From Pseudoalteromonas sp. CO133X (GTDB taxonomy: Bacteria > Pseudomonadota > Gammaproteobacteria > Enterobacterales > Alteromonadaceae): a stretch of DNA of 64,000 nucleotides. The translations under genes were made by a program, and so were the position numbers. Under the pieces are notes generated by a model that was not told the DNA's origin, searched no databases, and saw nothing but the letters and a program-made list of their open reading frames with translations. Where the stretch lies: NCBI GenBank assembly GCA_004208945.1, contig SGPE01000029.1:124001-188000 (forward strand), in the 5' to 3' direction. Below, in pieces: positions 14,955 through 24,019 of the stretch (position 1 is its first letter; every line of letters begins with the position of its first letter).

Positions 14955-15184
14955 TAGCTAGCCTGATTAGCGCTTTGTAGTTTTTCAAGTAAGCCTGTTA
15001 ATGTGCTGCTGGCATCCTTTTGCTTTTCTTCACTTTCAAGTACTTCAAGTTGTAGTGTTTCGTTTTCATCAAGTAACTTGGCGGTTTGATCTTTTAAGCT
15101 TTTAACTTCGCTTTCAAGTTCGCTATTTCGGTTAATTAGTTTGTCGATCAGTTGTTCGAGTTGGGAAAGAGTTTCGTTATTCAT
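14954..15184 (-). CDS. Small coiled-coil protein (TIGR02449/ZapB-like)
   Basis: From the ATG at 15184 this is a 76-residue acidic coiled coil starting MNNETLSQLEQ. In-frame alternative starts exist at 15196 (ATG) and 15220 (TTG), neither with a better ribosome binding site. A small coiled-coil protein of this type often precedes zapA in gammaproteobacteria and is presumed to assist division-site assembly. It is one base short of separation from zapA (overlap at 14954). The function is inferred from position and coiled-coil character. Confidence 0.75.
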   Translation of the reverse strand: MNNETLSQLEQLIDKLINRNSELESEVKSLKDQTAKLLDENETLQLEVLESEEKQKDASSTLTGLLEKLQSANQAS

Positions 15185-15424
15185 AAATGCGCTCATAAAA
15201 CTGTGATTATTGTCATGCAAATGTAAAGGAAACTGTATCGATATGCCAGCATTTACGCCTGTTTTAGCGCATTTTTATTAAAAGTTAAGCTTCAATTCAG
15301 CCTCGGAGCATTTTTATTCATTTATGATTCACTCAGTGCTGAGTATTTAGGATCATTATCGGTTTATCGTGTACAATGAGGGCATCTATTTTTTGCGCAC
15401 ACTCGTATTTGGCGACTTATAAAT

Positions 15425-16264
15425 ATGCTTAGTTACCGACATTCTTTTCATGCAGGAAACCCTGCTGATGTAGTTAAACATTTAGTTTTAGCTGAAGTTC
15501 TTAAATATCAAACAATCAAAGATAAACCACTTGATTATATTGATACGCATTCTGGAGCTGGCTTTTTTGAACTTGCCGGAAGTGATGCACAAAAAACACA
15601 AGAGTATTTAGAAGGGATCGCTAAACTATGGCAACATCGCAGTGAGCATAGTGCACTTAATGAGTATATCGAACTAATTAAGTGGTTTAATCAACAGGGT
15701 GATTTAGATTTCTACCCAGGCTCACCAAAAATAGCTGAACACTTCTTACGTCGTCAAGATAAAGGCTGGTTCTTTGAGTTACATCCACGTGATTTAGAAC
15801 TATTGCAAAATAATATGCAAGGTAAGCGTTCTATTCGGGTACGTGGCGAGAACGGTTTTCAAGGGCTCGTGGGCTTATTGCCTCCTGCGTCACGTCGTGC
15901 TTGTGTATTAATTGATCCACCGTACGAAATTAAAGCTGACTACGACACGGTTGTTAATACTATTATTAAGGCTTACAAACGTTTTGCTACGGGTACGTAT
16001 ATGATTTGGTATCCGGTTGTTGACCGTGAACGTATCGATAGAATGGAAGCTGGTTTAATTGATTCTGGTGTGCGCAATATTCAGTTATTTGAATTAGCAA
16101 CTGAAGCTGATACCGAAGTGCATGGTATGACGGCCTCTGGCATGATAGTCATTAATCCACCTTGGAAATTAAAGCAAACCATGGACGCTATCTTGCCTGA
16201 GCTAGTACAATTACTTGCACAAAACAGCGGTTTTTATCGCAGTGAACAACTGGTAGATGAATAA
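15425..16264 (+). CDS. rlmJ: 23S rRNA (adenine(2030)-N6)-methyltransferase RlmJ
   Basis: This 279-residue enzyme methylates A2030 of 23S rRNA with S-adenosylmethionine. The N-terminus (MLSYRHSFHAGNPADVVKH) is diagnostic of the family. The amino-methyltransferase catalytic motif DPPYE is present, with the cofactor region around YIDTHSGAG. Length matches the family. It is a single gene with its own terminator, divergent from the zapA operon across a 240-bp gap. Confidence 0.95.
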   Translation: MLSYRHSFHAGNPADVVKHLVLAEVLKYQTIKDKPLDYIDTHSGAGFFELAGSDAQKTQEYLEGIAKLWQHRSEHSALNEYIELIKWFNQQGDLDFYPGSPKIAEHFLRRQDKGWFFELHPRDLELLQNNMQGKRSIRVRGENGFQGLVGLLPPASRRACVLIDPPYEIKADYDTVVNTIIKAYKRFATGTYMIWYPVVDRERIDRMEAGLIDSGVRNIQLFELATEADTEVHGMTASGMIVINPPWKLKQTMDAILPELVQLLAQNSGFYRSEQLVDE

Positions 16265-16277
16265 CTTTATTCTAAAC

Positions 16278-16307
16278 AAAAACGCCCAGTCTCTGCTGGG
16301 CGTTTTT
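16278..16307. terminator. Bidirectional terminator between rlmJ and the YbaY/META gene
   Basis: AAAAACGCCCAG and CTGGGCGTTTTT form a perfect 12-bp stem with a 6-base loop between two convergent genes. Confidence 0.92.
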
Positions 16308-16316
16308 GTTTGTAAA

Positions 16317-17126
16317 CTAGTTCATATAGGTTGCAATAAACGTTGCCAATGGTTCATTGCTATCATCGAGTAAAATTAATTGCTCACCATTAATTGAAAA
16401 CTGTGCTGTTGATGCCAGTAAGGCTGACATTGCAGCTTCGATATCCATTTGCTCCACACACATTTTTTTAGTGCTTGCAAGTGGGTTAAAGGTGAGAGTT
16501 TGCTCATTGATTTCATAGCTCCCAGAGAAACTATTACAACCTAAGAAGCCATGAGTTGAGCCATCATCTTTAAATTGAACAAAGGGCTCCTTTGTTTCAA
16601 CGTTGAGCGCTTCACCAGCAATTGTCACTGCTTTCCAATAGGTATTGGTTAATGTCACATCTGGCTTTTTAGCGGATACCTTAGAGACGGTTACTTTGTA
16701 TACATCGTCCATTGTGTTTTCTGAAAATGGGTTATTATGGGTTGTACTTATGTAAAGCAACTTACCTTGGTTTTCTATGCGCGCACTGACGCTGTAGCGG
16801 TGACGATCGGCAATTTTGCTTTCGTCATATTCTAGTGCCACGTTATAAGGTGGAGCCCCATTTAATTGTACTTCTTGCTCACTGATCACATCTGCTTTTG
16901 CATCCATCTTTGATATATCGGCCAGCTGTACTTTTAGCACTGAGCCTGGTGGCAACATGCTACGATCTAAATAAGTCACTTGGGTATTGAGTGTTTTCAT
17001 TGTTGATTGCTCAGCTTGCGGCTCAGCTGAATCTTCACTACAACCGCTTAATACTAAGCTGCTGCCTAATATCATTAAGCTACACAGTGAGGCACGTTTA
17101 AAAGAGGAGAAGGTATCCGAAGCCAT
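16317..17126 (-). CDS. Lipoprotein with YbaY-like and META (HslJ-like) domains
   Basis: This 269-residue lipoprotein has lipobox LSGC with Cys29. Residues about 48-150 resemble YbaY, starting with VTYLDRSMLPPGSVLKVQL. Residues about 158-265 form a META domain, with NTYWKAVTIAGE at its start and FLGCNSFSGSYE in its core. META proteins such as HslJ are linked to heat and antibiotic stress. The combination is seen in other gammaproteobacterial lipoproteins, but the biochemical role is unknown. The gene stands alone between a shared terminator and its own promoter region. Confidence 0.82.
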   Translation of the reverse strand: MASDTFSSFKRASLCSLMILGSSLVLSGCSEDSAEPQAEQSTMKTLNTQVTYLDRSMLPPGSVLKVQLADISKMDAKADVISEQEVQLNGAPPYNVALEYDESKIADRHRYSVSARIENQGKLLYISTTHNNPFSENTMDDVYKVTVSKVSAKKPDVTLTNTYWKAVTIAGEALNVETKEPFVQFKDDGSTHGFLGCNSFSGSYEINEQTLTFNPLASTKKMCVEQMDIEAAMSALLASTAQFSINGEQLILLDDSNEPLATFIATYMN

Positions 17127-17204
17127 GATGTTTTCCTTGCGTTTGGAGGACTATCTGTTAAATAGCTTAAAATTCGCTGACTTAATCATAGCTTAATTAT
17201 ATAA

Positions 17205-17227
17205 AAAATGGGCATAAAGCCCATTTT
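17205..17227 (-). terminator. Terminator after the PhnA-like gene
   Basis: AAAATGGGC (17205-17213) and GCCCATTTT (17219-17227) form a 9-bp stem flanked by A and T runs. Confidence 0.82.
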
Positions 17228-17235
17228 ATCACTCG

Positions 17236-17802
17236 TTATTTTTTAACGTATTTAGTTAATATGACAATACGTTGGCCATCTACGCGCCCTTCAATATGTT
17301 CAGGGTTACTGGTTAAGCCAATATTTCTAACCGCCGTGCCGCGTTTAGCGACCAAGCTACTGCCTTTAACATCAAGATCTTTAATAAGTGTGACTGTGTC
17401 ACCTGCTTGAAGTACAACGCCGTTGCTATCAATATGTTTAATATCGTCATCTTCAGCAAGAGCTGTTTGCGCCCACTTTAGTGTGTCTTCTTCAAGGTAG
17501 ATCATGTCTAATGCATCTTGAGCCCAGCCGTTATCTGCCGCTAGGCGTTTTAGCATGCGATAGGCCACAACTTGTACAGCGGGTGTTTGACTCCACATAC
17601 TGTCGTTTAAGCAATGCCAATGATTTGCAGTAAGGTCGGCATTATTTTCAATTTGATCTTTGCAGGTTTGGCAAACATAAATGCATTTATCAGAGTGAGC
17701 CTCTGTAACAGGTGGCACTTCGTACACAGATAAGTTATCTGTGGCAGTGCAAAGTTCACATTGGTTATTACTACGTTCAATAAGGGTTTGTTCAATGCTC
17801 AT
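17236..17802 (-). CDS. PhnA/YjdM-family zinc-ribbon protein
   Basis: This 188-residue cytoplasmic protein has an N-terminal zinc-ribbon with cysteine pairs at 15/18 and 44/47. The C-terminal PhnA domain has the family pattern DSNGVVLQAGDTVTLIKDL. Despite the old name, this family is not part of the C-P lyase, and its function is unsettled. The length fits the longer form found in marine gammaproteobacteria. No phosphonate genes are nearby. Confidence 0.85.
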   Translation of the reverse strand: MSIEQTLIERSNNQCELCTATDNLSVYEVPPVTEAHSDKCIYVCQTCKDQIENNADLTANHWHCLNDSMWSQTPAVQVVAYRMLKRLAADNGWAQDALDMIYLEEDTLKWAQTALAEDDDIKHIDSNGVVLQAGDTVTLIKDLDVKGSSLVAKRGTAVRNIGLTSNPEHIEGRVDGQRIVILTKYVKK

Positions 17803-17895
17803 GGGAGGCTCTTTTCAGTTTGGAAGACTAATGCCAATTGCTTAGTTAAATGATCTATCTTAAAGCAAGTCGCTAATAACAGCGTCCTAGTATAA

Positions 17896-17916
17896 CAAAA
17901 CCGCAGTTAAAGCGGA
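17896..17916 (-). terminator. Weak terminator after the periplasmic binding protein
   Basis: On the minus strand a 4-bp GC stem (CCGC/GCGG) is followed by TTTTGTT. It is short, so confidence is moderate. Confidence 0.45.
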
Positions 17917-17926
17917 ATAACCTTGT

Positions 17927-18673
17927 TTAGTGTAAGGGTATGGTTTTTGTGTACTTACTAATAATGGCTTCAATAGTGCCATCTTTTTTTAGACTGCGAA
18001 TGGCGTCATTTATAACTGGTAGCATGGCTTGATGCTCTGATCTAAGTCTTATTTGTAAGTAGCCGTTTGAGTGACGTGCACCAAACGCAATCGAGGCATC
18101 CAATTGGTTTGCCCAGTACTTCGCACTAAGCTTGTCGATTATAATGACCTCTATTCTATTCATTTTTAACGCTTTTATTAGTTCTTTTTCTGAATGAAAG
18201 TCCACTCGTTTAAAGCGTTTATCATCATAATAGTAATAACCCAGTACGGTTCCGACAGGCTGTTTAGTAAGGTCCCTTAACTGTTGCCAGTTTTGAATAT
18301 TTTCCTCAAGGCTAACGAGGTATTCCTCAATTGCGAATAAGTTCTCAGAATAACGAAACAAATCACTTTTTTGCTCCTGCTCACTTAGCCACGCACGGCT
18401 GATAACATCAAAATCAATATTGCCTAAATGAAGGTATTTAACCGTACGCTTAGCAGGCAGCTCTATGTGTTCAGCATCAATATTTGCGCGGGTAAGTATT
18501 TGAGCAATAACTTCAGGAAGAATACCCGGATTGCGTCTATTATCTATGTAATAAGGGAAAAAATTTCCAGAGCCAGTAACATTATATTTTAACACAGGAA
18601 ATTGTTCGGCATGTACTACCTGCTCAGAGCCTAAAAAGAATAAAAGTAAAAATAATGAGTAAGTTAGTCGCAA
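17927..18673 (-). CDS. Orphan periplasmic substrate-binding protein (SBP family 3-like)
   Basis: This 248-residue exported protein (signal peptide about 1-22, VVHA-EQ) resembles amino-acid-type solute-binding proteins, including the late 'LKKDGTIEAIISKY' region typical of family 3. No ABC permease or ATPase is nearby. Such orphan proteins often serve as sensors or are simply uncharacterised. The only start that keeps the signal peptide is TTG at 18673, since an in-frame stop lies just upstream, and it lacks a clear ribosome binding site. It is divergent from the EAL-HDOD gene. Confidence 0.75.
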   Translation of the reverse strand: MRLTYSLFLLLFFLGSEQVVHAEQFPVLKYNVTGSGNFFPYYIDNRRNPGILPEVIAQILTRANIDAEHIELPAKRTVKYLHLGNIDFDVISRAWLSEQEQKSDLFRYSENLFAIEEYLVSLEENIQNWQQLRDLTKQPVGTVLGYYYYDDKRFKRVDFHSEKELIKALKMNRIEVIIIDKLSAKYWANQLDASIAFGARHSNGYLQIRLRSEHQAMLPVINDAIRSLKKDGTIEAIISKYTKTIPLH

Positions 18674-18716
18674 TGGGTTATATTAAAAGTTTGTCATACA
18701 CTGAGTGTGGTTGGAT

Positions 18717-18737
18717 TTTTCTTGTTTGGCAAGAAAA
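18717..18737. promoter_or_regulatory. Inverted repeat between divergent genes
   Basis: TTTTCTTG (18717-18724) and CAAGAAAA (18730-18737) form a perfect 8-bp inverted repeat with a 5-base gap. It sits between the binding-protein gene and the EAL-HDOD gene and could be a shared operator. Confidence 0.4.
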
Positions 18738-18798
18738 CACCTTTCACTATACTAAGAACAGTTGTAGTGTTGATTTTTACAATTAAGCGGGATGTAAA

Positions 18799-20085
18799 AT
18801 GTCAGAATTAAATATAGAAGGAAGTAAGAGTCAAAGTGTGACTCAGTATATAGCTAGGCAACCGATATTTAATGCTGATAAAACTCTATATGCCTACGAG
18901 CTACTATACAGAGAGTCAACTGACAACGTATTTCCTCAAGGCACAAGCGATGGTCAAGCGACAGGGCGGTTGTTTTTTAATGCGCTCATGTTAATGGGGC
19001 TAGAGAAACTTACTGGCTTTCAACCTGCATTTATCAACTTGTCTACCGATGCAATATTGGATGATTTTCCAAAGTTATTGCAGCCTCAAAGTGCAGTCAT
19101 CGAAATTGTTGAGCGTACAACGAGCATTCCTCACGTCGCTCAACGTGTAAAACAACTAAAAGATGAAGGCTACTTTTTTGCTTTGGATGATTATGACGGA
19201 TGCGAAAAGTGGCAACCTATTTTGCCATTAATGGACTTTATTAAACTTGAAGTTGAACAGCCGATCATTAAAACAAATATGATGATCAAAAAACTGAAAC
19301 GTAGTTTCCCTAAAGCTAAAATTATTGTTGAGCGAATTGAAAATTACGAAGAGTTTGAGCAATTAAAAGCGGCAGGTTGTGACTTATTTCAAGGTTACTT
19401 TTTTGCTCGCCCCGAGTTATTAACGTATGGCAATGTTGAGCCTTCTAAAGTCGCAGTATTAGAACTTTTAAACTGTACGGCTCAACCGAATATAGACTTT
19501 GCTGCTGTACAAGAGCGCGTTGCAAAAGATTTGGGGCTGACTGCACGCATCTTAAAATTAGTGAATGCACGTTCAAGCAGTGCCCAGCAGACTATCAAAT
19601 CTATTTCACAAGCTGTTATCTACTTGGGTGAAGACGCCATAAGACAATTTGTCCGCGTGCTTGCCTTGAGTGAACTGGGTAATGATAAACCCTCTGAGCT
19701 GACAAAGTTAGGGTTAATGCGTGCTAAATTTATTTCGTTAATGTTAGCACCTGGTGGAAAGGAGCTGGCAGAGCAAGGCTATTTGGTCGGCATGCTATCT
19801 GTTTTAGACGCTATTTTGGATATGGAGATTGACCTTGTAGCAAAAGAGTTTTCGTTAGGTGCTGAGTTGTCCAGTGCGCTGTTAAGCTTTAACGGTATGC
19901 TTGGCGGAACATTGAAACTCGTTAAAGCCGTAGAGGAAGAACATTGGCAGTCAGCAGATGAATTACTTGTGATGATTCGCCCTGCCTCAAAAATGGATGT
20001 TGTTTATGCAGCCATGTATGAATCAAGAGCCTATGCTGATGATGTATTTTCTACGCTCTTCTTAGTTACTGACTCGACTAGTTAA
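18799..20085 (+). CDS. EAL-HDOD signalling protein (YuxH-type)
   Basis: This 428-residue cytoplasmic protein has an EAL phosphodiesterase-like domain (about 15-205) and a HDOD domain (about 215-400). The signature Glu is kept in YELLYR, and the Asn in FINLS and the late QGYFFARP are present. The usual DDFG reads DDYDG and the ExTE motif reads EIVER, so c-di-GMP cleavage is doubtful. Relatives such as Vibrio CdgJ control motility. HDOD domains often scaffold signalling complexes. The ATG at 18799 has a GGATG site just upstream. Confidence 0.88.
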   Translation: MSELNIEGSKSQSVTQYIARQPIFNADKTLYAYELLYRESTDNVFPQGTSDGQATGRLFFNALMLMGLEKLTGFQPAFINLSTDAILDDFPKLLQPQSAVIEIVERTTSIPHVAQRVKQLKDEGYFFALDDYDGCEKWQPILPLMDFIKLEVEQPIIKTNMMIKKLKRSFPKAKIIVERIENYEEFEQLKAAGCDLFQGYFFARPELLTYGNVEPSKVAVLELLNCTAQPNIDFAAVQERVAKDLGLTARILKLVNARSSSAQQTIKSISQAVIYLGEDAIRQFVRVLALSELGNDKPSELTKLGLMRAKFISLMLAPGGKELAEQGYLVGMLSVLDAILDMEIDLVAKEFSLGAELSSALLSFNGMLGGTLKLVKAVEEEHWQSADELLVMIRPASKMDVVYAAMYESRAYADDVFSTLFLVTDSTS

Positions 20086-20129
20086 GTTAGTTATTATACC
20101 TAGCCTATATATTTTTTTGGTTAGTTAAA

Positions 20130-20744
20130 ATGCGTGTTATCTTCCCAGTTATCGCCATTATCGTTGCTTTAGCTTTGCTAATCCCGGGTGTAACTCAGCC
20201 AGTGTTGACTTTAGAAGGTAAAATAAACAAGTCGGAGCTGGCTAAAACAGGTATTGAAATGATTGCCGATGAAGGCGACAGAAATACTCGTAGTGTATTA
20301 ATGATGGCTTCAAGCATGTTGGGGCTTGATAAGCTTGAAGGTGAAATAGATGCCTACAAAAAAACACGCAGCATCTGGGGCACAGTGAATGAGCTTGCCA
20401 ACAATAAAAATTATTTGGTGGCAGCACTGATTGCTGTGTTTTCAATTGTTATCCCCACATTAAAATTATTGATGCAGTTAGTTTATTGCTTTTTACCCGC
20501 CACCAAGTTTAAGTGCGTACTTGGCCAACTAGTACAAGGCTTAAGTAAATGGAGCATGGTTGATGTATTTGTGATTGCATTGATCGTGGCCTATCTAGCT
20601 GGTAATGCCGACGGGCAAATGGGTGAGCTGATAAGAATGCATGCCGAGCTGGGCGATGGATTTTGGTTTTTTACCGGCTATTGTCTGTTTGCTATTGCAG
20701 CAACTAGCAGCATAAAGATAGATAAACCCTTGTCGAGCGCGTAA
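20130..20744 (+). CDS. PqiA-family inner membrane protein
   Basis: This 204-residue protein has an N-terminal membrane helix and about three more helices. It carries the family motif KWSMVDVF, seen in paraquat-inducible protein A. It lacks the zinc-ribbon and second half of full-length PqiA, so it is a half-length member. PqiA proteins act with MCE proteins in envelope lipid traffic. No MCE gene is next to it, so the partner is unknown. It lies 44 bp after the EAL-HDOD gene. Confidence 0.8.
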   Translation: MRVIFPVIAIIVALALLIPGVTQPVLTLEGKINKSELAKTGIEMIADEGDRNTRSVLMMASSMLGLDKLEGEIDAYKKTRSIWGTVNELANNKNYLVAALIAVFSIVIPTLKLLMQLVYCFLPATKFKCVLGQLVQGLSKWSMVDVFVIALIVAYLAGNADGQMGELIRMHAELGDGFWFFTGYCLFAIAATSSIKIDKPLSSA

Positions 20745-20781
20745 ATTTCGGGCTACAATTTGGGCAGTTAATTTTTAAGGT

Positions 20782-21141
20782 ATGATGATGGCGCGACTTT
20801 CAAGCTACTTATTGATAGCTATGATGCTGCTCACTTTTGTGGGTCAGTCAGTTGCGTCTGTTGCTATGGTGTGTGATATGCCACATGCCAGCATGCAAAT
20901 GGACCATCACGCAAATATGAGCGCTGACAGCGACATGAGTGATATGGATTGTTGCCATGAAGATATCATGGATAACAGCGATTGTGCGTGTCCGTTCAAT
21001 GCCTGTACAGCTCACTCACTCCTTCCTCTAAATAGCTTAGTTGTTAGTTCAATTAAGCAATCTGAAAAAGTCATCGTGTTAGGCGTAAGCCAACTCAGCT
21101 TTCATATAAGCTCCTTATACCGCCCACCTATTACTGCTTAA
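20782..21141 (+). CDS. Periplasmic Met/His/Cys-rich protein at the head of the cus operon
   Basis: This 119-residue protein has a signal peptide and then a metal-ligand-rich segment with CDMPHASMQMDHHANM, further Asp/Met repeats and Cys pairs (DCCHED, CACPFNAC). That composition is typical of copper or silver binding in the oxidising periplasm. Three consecutive ATG codons (20782, 20785, 20788) follow an AAGG site, and the third has the best spacing. It lies about 100 bp before cusC in the same direction. A role in supplying or sensing copper for the efflux pump is inferred. Confidence 0.7.
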   Translation: MMMARLSSYLLIAMMLLTFVGQSVASVAMVCDMPHASMQMDHHANMSADSDMSDMDCCHEDIMDNSDCACPFNACTAHSLLPLNSLVVSSIKQSEKVIVLGVSQLSFHISSLYRPPITA

Positions 21142-21246
21142 GCAGGATAGGTCTGTCTAAAATTCAGCATCACGCTGCAAGAACACCTCATTCTGCACCC
21201 TAAATCTATTGTTTTTTACCATTATTTAAGATTTTTGGAGCATGTG

Positions 21247-22569
21247 ATGATTCACAGCAAATTGATTAAGGCGCTTTCTCTAGGCGCAGTATTGATAACC
21301 TCAAGTTTAGTGAAAGCAGAGCCGTTGGCACTCAATCAGGTGATTGATTATGCATTGACTCATGAGCCTTGGTTACAGGCAAATAAATATCAGCAACAGG
21401 CAATAGAAGCGCAAAGCATTGCTGCGGGTACCTTACCAGATCCGGTATTAACTGTTGGCCTAATGAACCTACCAACCGATGGCTTTGCCTTTGACCAAGA
21501 AGGTATGACGCAATTCAAAGTGGGCTTATCACAACAATTTAGTCGTGGTGATAGTCTTGCCCTACAGCAGCAAGCATTACAGCAATCGGCTGAGCAATAC
21601 CCTTGGCTTAGAGCAGACCGCCAAGCTCAGGTTAAAGCCATTGTTAGCGAAGCATGGCTAAACGCTTATCGCGCACAAAAAAGCATTCAATTGATTAACC
21701 AAGATAAAGCATTATTCAATCAACTCATTGATATAACAGAAGCAAGCTATGCTAATACACTTGGTGCAACTCGCCAGCAAGATATTATTCGCGCTCAGTT
21801 AGAGCTAACACGTCTTGAAGATAAGCTGGTGATACTTGAGCAGCAGTTTGATAGTGCCAAAAAGCGACTGGCGCAATGGCTACCTATTGACATGCTAAAT
21901 GGTGCAGTGAGTGATGAAAGTACCAAAGTGACCGCATTAATGCCTTATCAAGAGCTCGCCCCATCGGGTGTCACTGAAGTGTTGATGGGTCACCCAGCAA
22001 TTATTGCTATTGAACATGCACTACGTGCTAAAAACACCCAAGTGCAAGTGGCTAAAGAAGCGTATAAACCGCAATTTGGAATGAACCTAGGTTATGGCTA
22101 TCGTGATGATACTCCTATGGGGGACTCTCGCGCTGACTTATTCTCAATTGGCGTTAGTGTTGATTTACCGCTATTTACTGATAATCGTCAAGATCAACAA
22201 GTGAATGCGGCAATAGCTAGTGCAGAGGCGGTAAAAACTAACAAGCTTATTACTCTACAAAAGCTGCAAGGTCAGTATTTTAAAGAGCTTAGCCAACTAA
22301 GCCGACTAGCCCAGCGCAAAGCGCTGTATCAGCAACAGCTATTACCGCAAATGGCTGAGCAAGCCGAGGCGACTCTAAATGCATACACCAACGATGATGG
22401 CGACTTTTCAGAAGTGATGCGTGCTCGCATTAGCGAACTAAACGCAAAAATTGATGCGTTAAACATCGAAATCGATAAACAAATAACCCTCGCTCGCCTC
22501 AATTATTACGCAGCAGCAAAAGATAACCGCATAAATGCAGCACAAAGCCAAGGAGCTAGCAATGAATAA
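21247..22569 (+). CDS. cusC: TolC-family outer membrane channel of a copper/silver efflux system (CusC-like)
   Basis: This 440-residue protein has a signal peptide (about 1-25) and two TolC/OEP repeats with long coiled coils, forming the outer membrane exit duct of an RND pump. The start is placed at ATG 21247 because a GGAG site lies 6 bp upstream; an in-frame TTG at 21235 is less likely. The stop overlaps the cusB start by 8 bp, so the genes are translationally coupled. It lacks an obvious lipobox, unlike E. coli CusC. The assignment comes mainly from its cusB and cusA neighbours. Confidence 0.85.
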   Translation: MIHSKLIKALSLGAVLITSSLVKAEPLALNQVIDYALTHEPWLQANKYQQQAIEAQSIAAGTLPDPVLTVGLMNLPTDGFAFDQEGMTQFKVGLSQQFSRGDSLALQQQALQQSAEQYPWLRADRQAQVKAIVSEAWLNAYRAQKSIQLINQDKALFNQLIDITEASYANTLGATRQQDIIRAQLELTRLEDKLVILEQQFDSAKKRLAQWLPIDMLNGAVSDESTKVTALMPYQELAPSGVTEVLMGHPAIIAIEHALRAKNTQVQVAKEAYKPQFGMNLGYGYRDDTPMGDSRADLFSIGVSVDLPLFTDNRQDQQVNAAIASAEAVKTNKLITLQKLQGQYFKELSQLSRLAQRKALYQQQLLPQMAEQAEATLNAYTNDDGDFSEVMRARISELNAKIDALNIEIDKQITLARLNYYAAAKDNRINAAQSQGASNE

Positions 22570-24019
22570 CACAGTGAAATTAGTTGTCGCTTTGGCGGTA
22601 GGTGCAGCATTGGCAACGGCTGTAAATAAGTTTGCTGAGCCAGATCATGCACAAATGCTAAGCGCTGAGAAAAAACCATTGTATTGGGTGGCGCCCATGG
22701 ACAGCAATTACCGCCGTGATGAACCGGGGTTATCGCCAATGGGTATGGAATTGGTACCTGTTTATGAGGAGCAAAGTAGCGCTGAAGACAGCCCGGGTAC
22801 TGTGAGAGTCTCACCAGCAGTTGTTAATAATTTAGGGGTAAGAACAGCGCCCGTAAGGTTTAAATCATTACAAACGACGGTTGATACGGTTGGTTATGTG
22901 CAATACGACCAAGACCAACTCGTGCATATTCACCCTCGTGTCGAAGGTTGGATAGAAACCTTATATGTAAAAGCTGCAGGTGACCAAGTTAAGCAAGGTG
23001 AGCCTCTTTATACCTTGTATTCTCCACAATTAGTAAACGCACAAGAAGAGCTATTGCTTGCCCTTAAACGTAACAACGCGGTGCTTATACGTGCGGCAAA
23101 AGCTCGTTTAGCTTCACTGAATGTTTCTAATGATTTTATTGCGCGATTAGAGCAAAGCCAAAAGGTTAGGCAAAACATTACCTTTTATGCCAAGCAAAGT
23201 GGTGTACTGGATGAGCTAAATATCCGCGAAGGTTTTTATGTGAAACCAGGCACAACCATGATGAGTATTGCTCACCTAGAAGAAGTGTGGGTTGAAGCTG
23301 AAGTTTTTGAGCGTCAAGCAGGGCTTATTCATAAAGGCTTGCCAGTGACTATGACACTCGATTACTTACCAGGACAACACTGGCAGGGTAAGGTCGATTA
23401 TATTTATCCAACTCTTGATGAGAAAAACCGTACCCTGCGCGTGCGTTTGCGCTTTGCCAACCAAGATGGCTTATTAAAACCGAATATGTTTGCTGAAGTC
23501 AGCATTACTACTAAACCAACTGAACCACAGTTAGTGATAGCAAAAGAAGCGGTGATCCGCACCGGTAGCCAAGACCGTGTCGTGATTGATTTAGGCGAAG
23601 GGCGCTTTAAATCAGTTGCCGTGACGTTAGGTCGTAGTGACAATCATGATGTTGAAATTTTATCAGGCTTATTGAAAGACGATAACGTAGTGGTTTCAGC
23701 GCAGTTCTTAATAGATTCCGAATCAAGTAAGAGTTCTGACTTTATGCGTATGCAAGAACCGGATAGCGAGAGCGCAATGGTGAATGGCGTGATCAACAGC
23801 ATTGACCGTGAAGCCAGAACTGCTGTGATCAGTCGTGAGGCTATCCCTAAGTGGGGCCGCGAGGCTGCAACCATGGAGTTTCATTTTTCTCCGCGTATCG
23901 ATATGTCTAGTTTACAAAGTGATGATGAAGTGCATTTTACCTTTAAATTGGTGGACGGTGAGTTTGTGATTTTTGACATCATGACCATGAGCCACCCTAT
24001 GCAAGGAGAAATGCAATGA
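22562..24019 (+). CDS. cusB: Periplasmic adaptor CusB with N-terminal metal-binding and C-terminal CusF-like domains
   Basis: This 485-residue membrane-fusion protein links the CusA pump to the outer channel and passes on Cu(I)/Ag(I). The start at ATG 22562 has an AAGGAG site and overlaps cusC. Residues about 40-68 form a heavy-metal-binding domain ([10 protein letters not shown], then [11 protein letters not shown]). The barrel-sandwich hybrid and helical hairpin follow. The last 75 residues or so resemble the small copper chaperone CusF, which in E. coli is a separate protein, so carrier and adaptor are fused here. The stop overlaps the cusA start (ATGA). Confidence 0.92.
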   Translation: MNNTVKLVVALAVGAALATAVNKFAEPDHAQMLSAEKKPLYWVAPMDSNYRRDEPGLSPMGMELVPVYEEQSSAEDSPGTVRVSPAVVNNLGVRTAPVRFKSLQTTVDTVGYVQYDQDQLVHIHPRVEGWIETLYVKAAGDQVKQGEPLYTLYSPQLVNAQEELLLALKRNNAVLIRAAKARLASLNVSNDFIARLEQSQKVRQNITFYAKQSGVLDELNIREGFYVKPGTTMMSIAHLEEVWVEAEVFERQAGLIHKGLPVTMTLDYLPGQHWQGKVDYIYPTLDEKNRTLRVRLRFANQDGLLKPNMFAEVSITTKPTEPQLVIAKEAVIRTGSQDRVVIDLGEGRFKSVAVTLGRSDNHDVEILSGLLKDDNVVVSAQFLIDSESSKSSDFMRMQEPDSESAMVNGVINSIDREARTAVISREAIPKWGREAATMEFHFSPRIDMSSLQSDDEVHFTFKLVDGEFVIFDIMTMSHPMQGEMQ

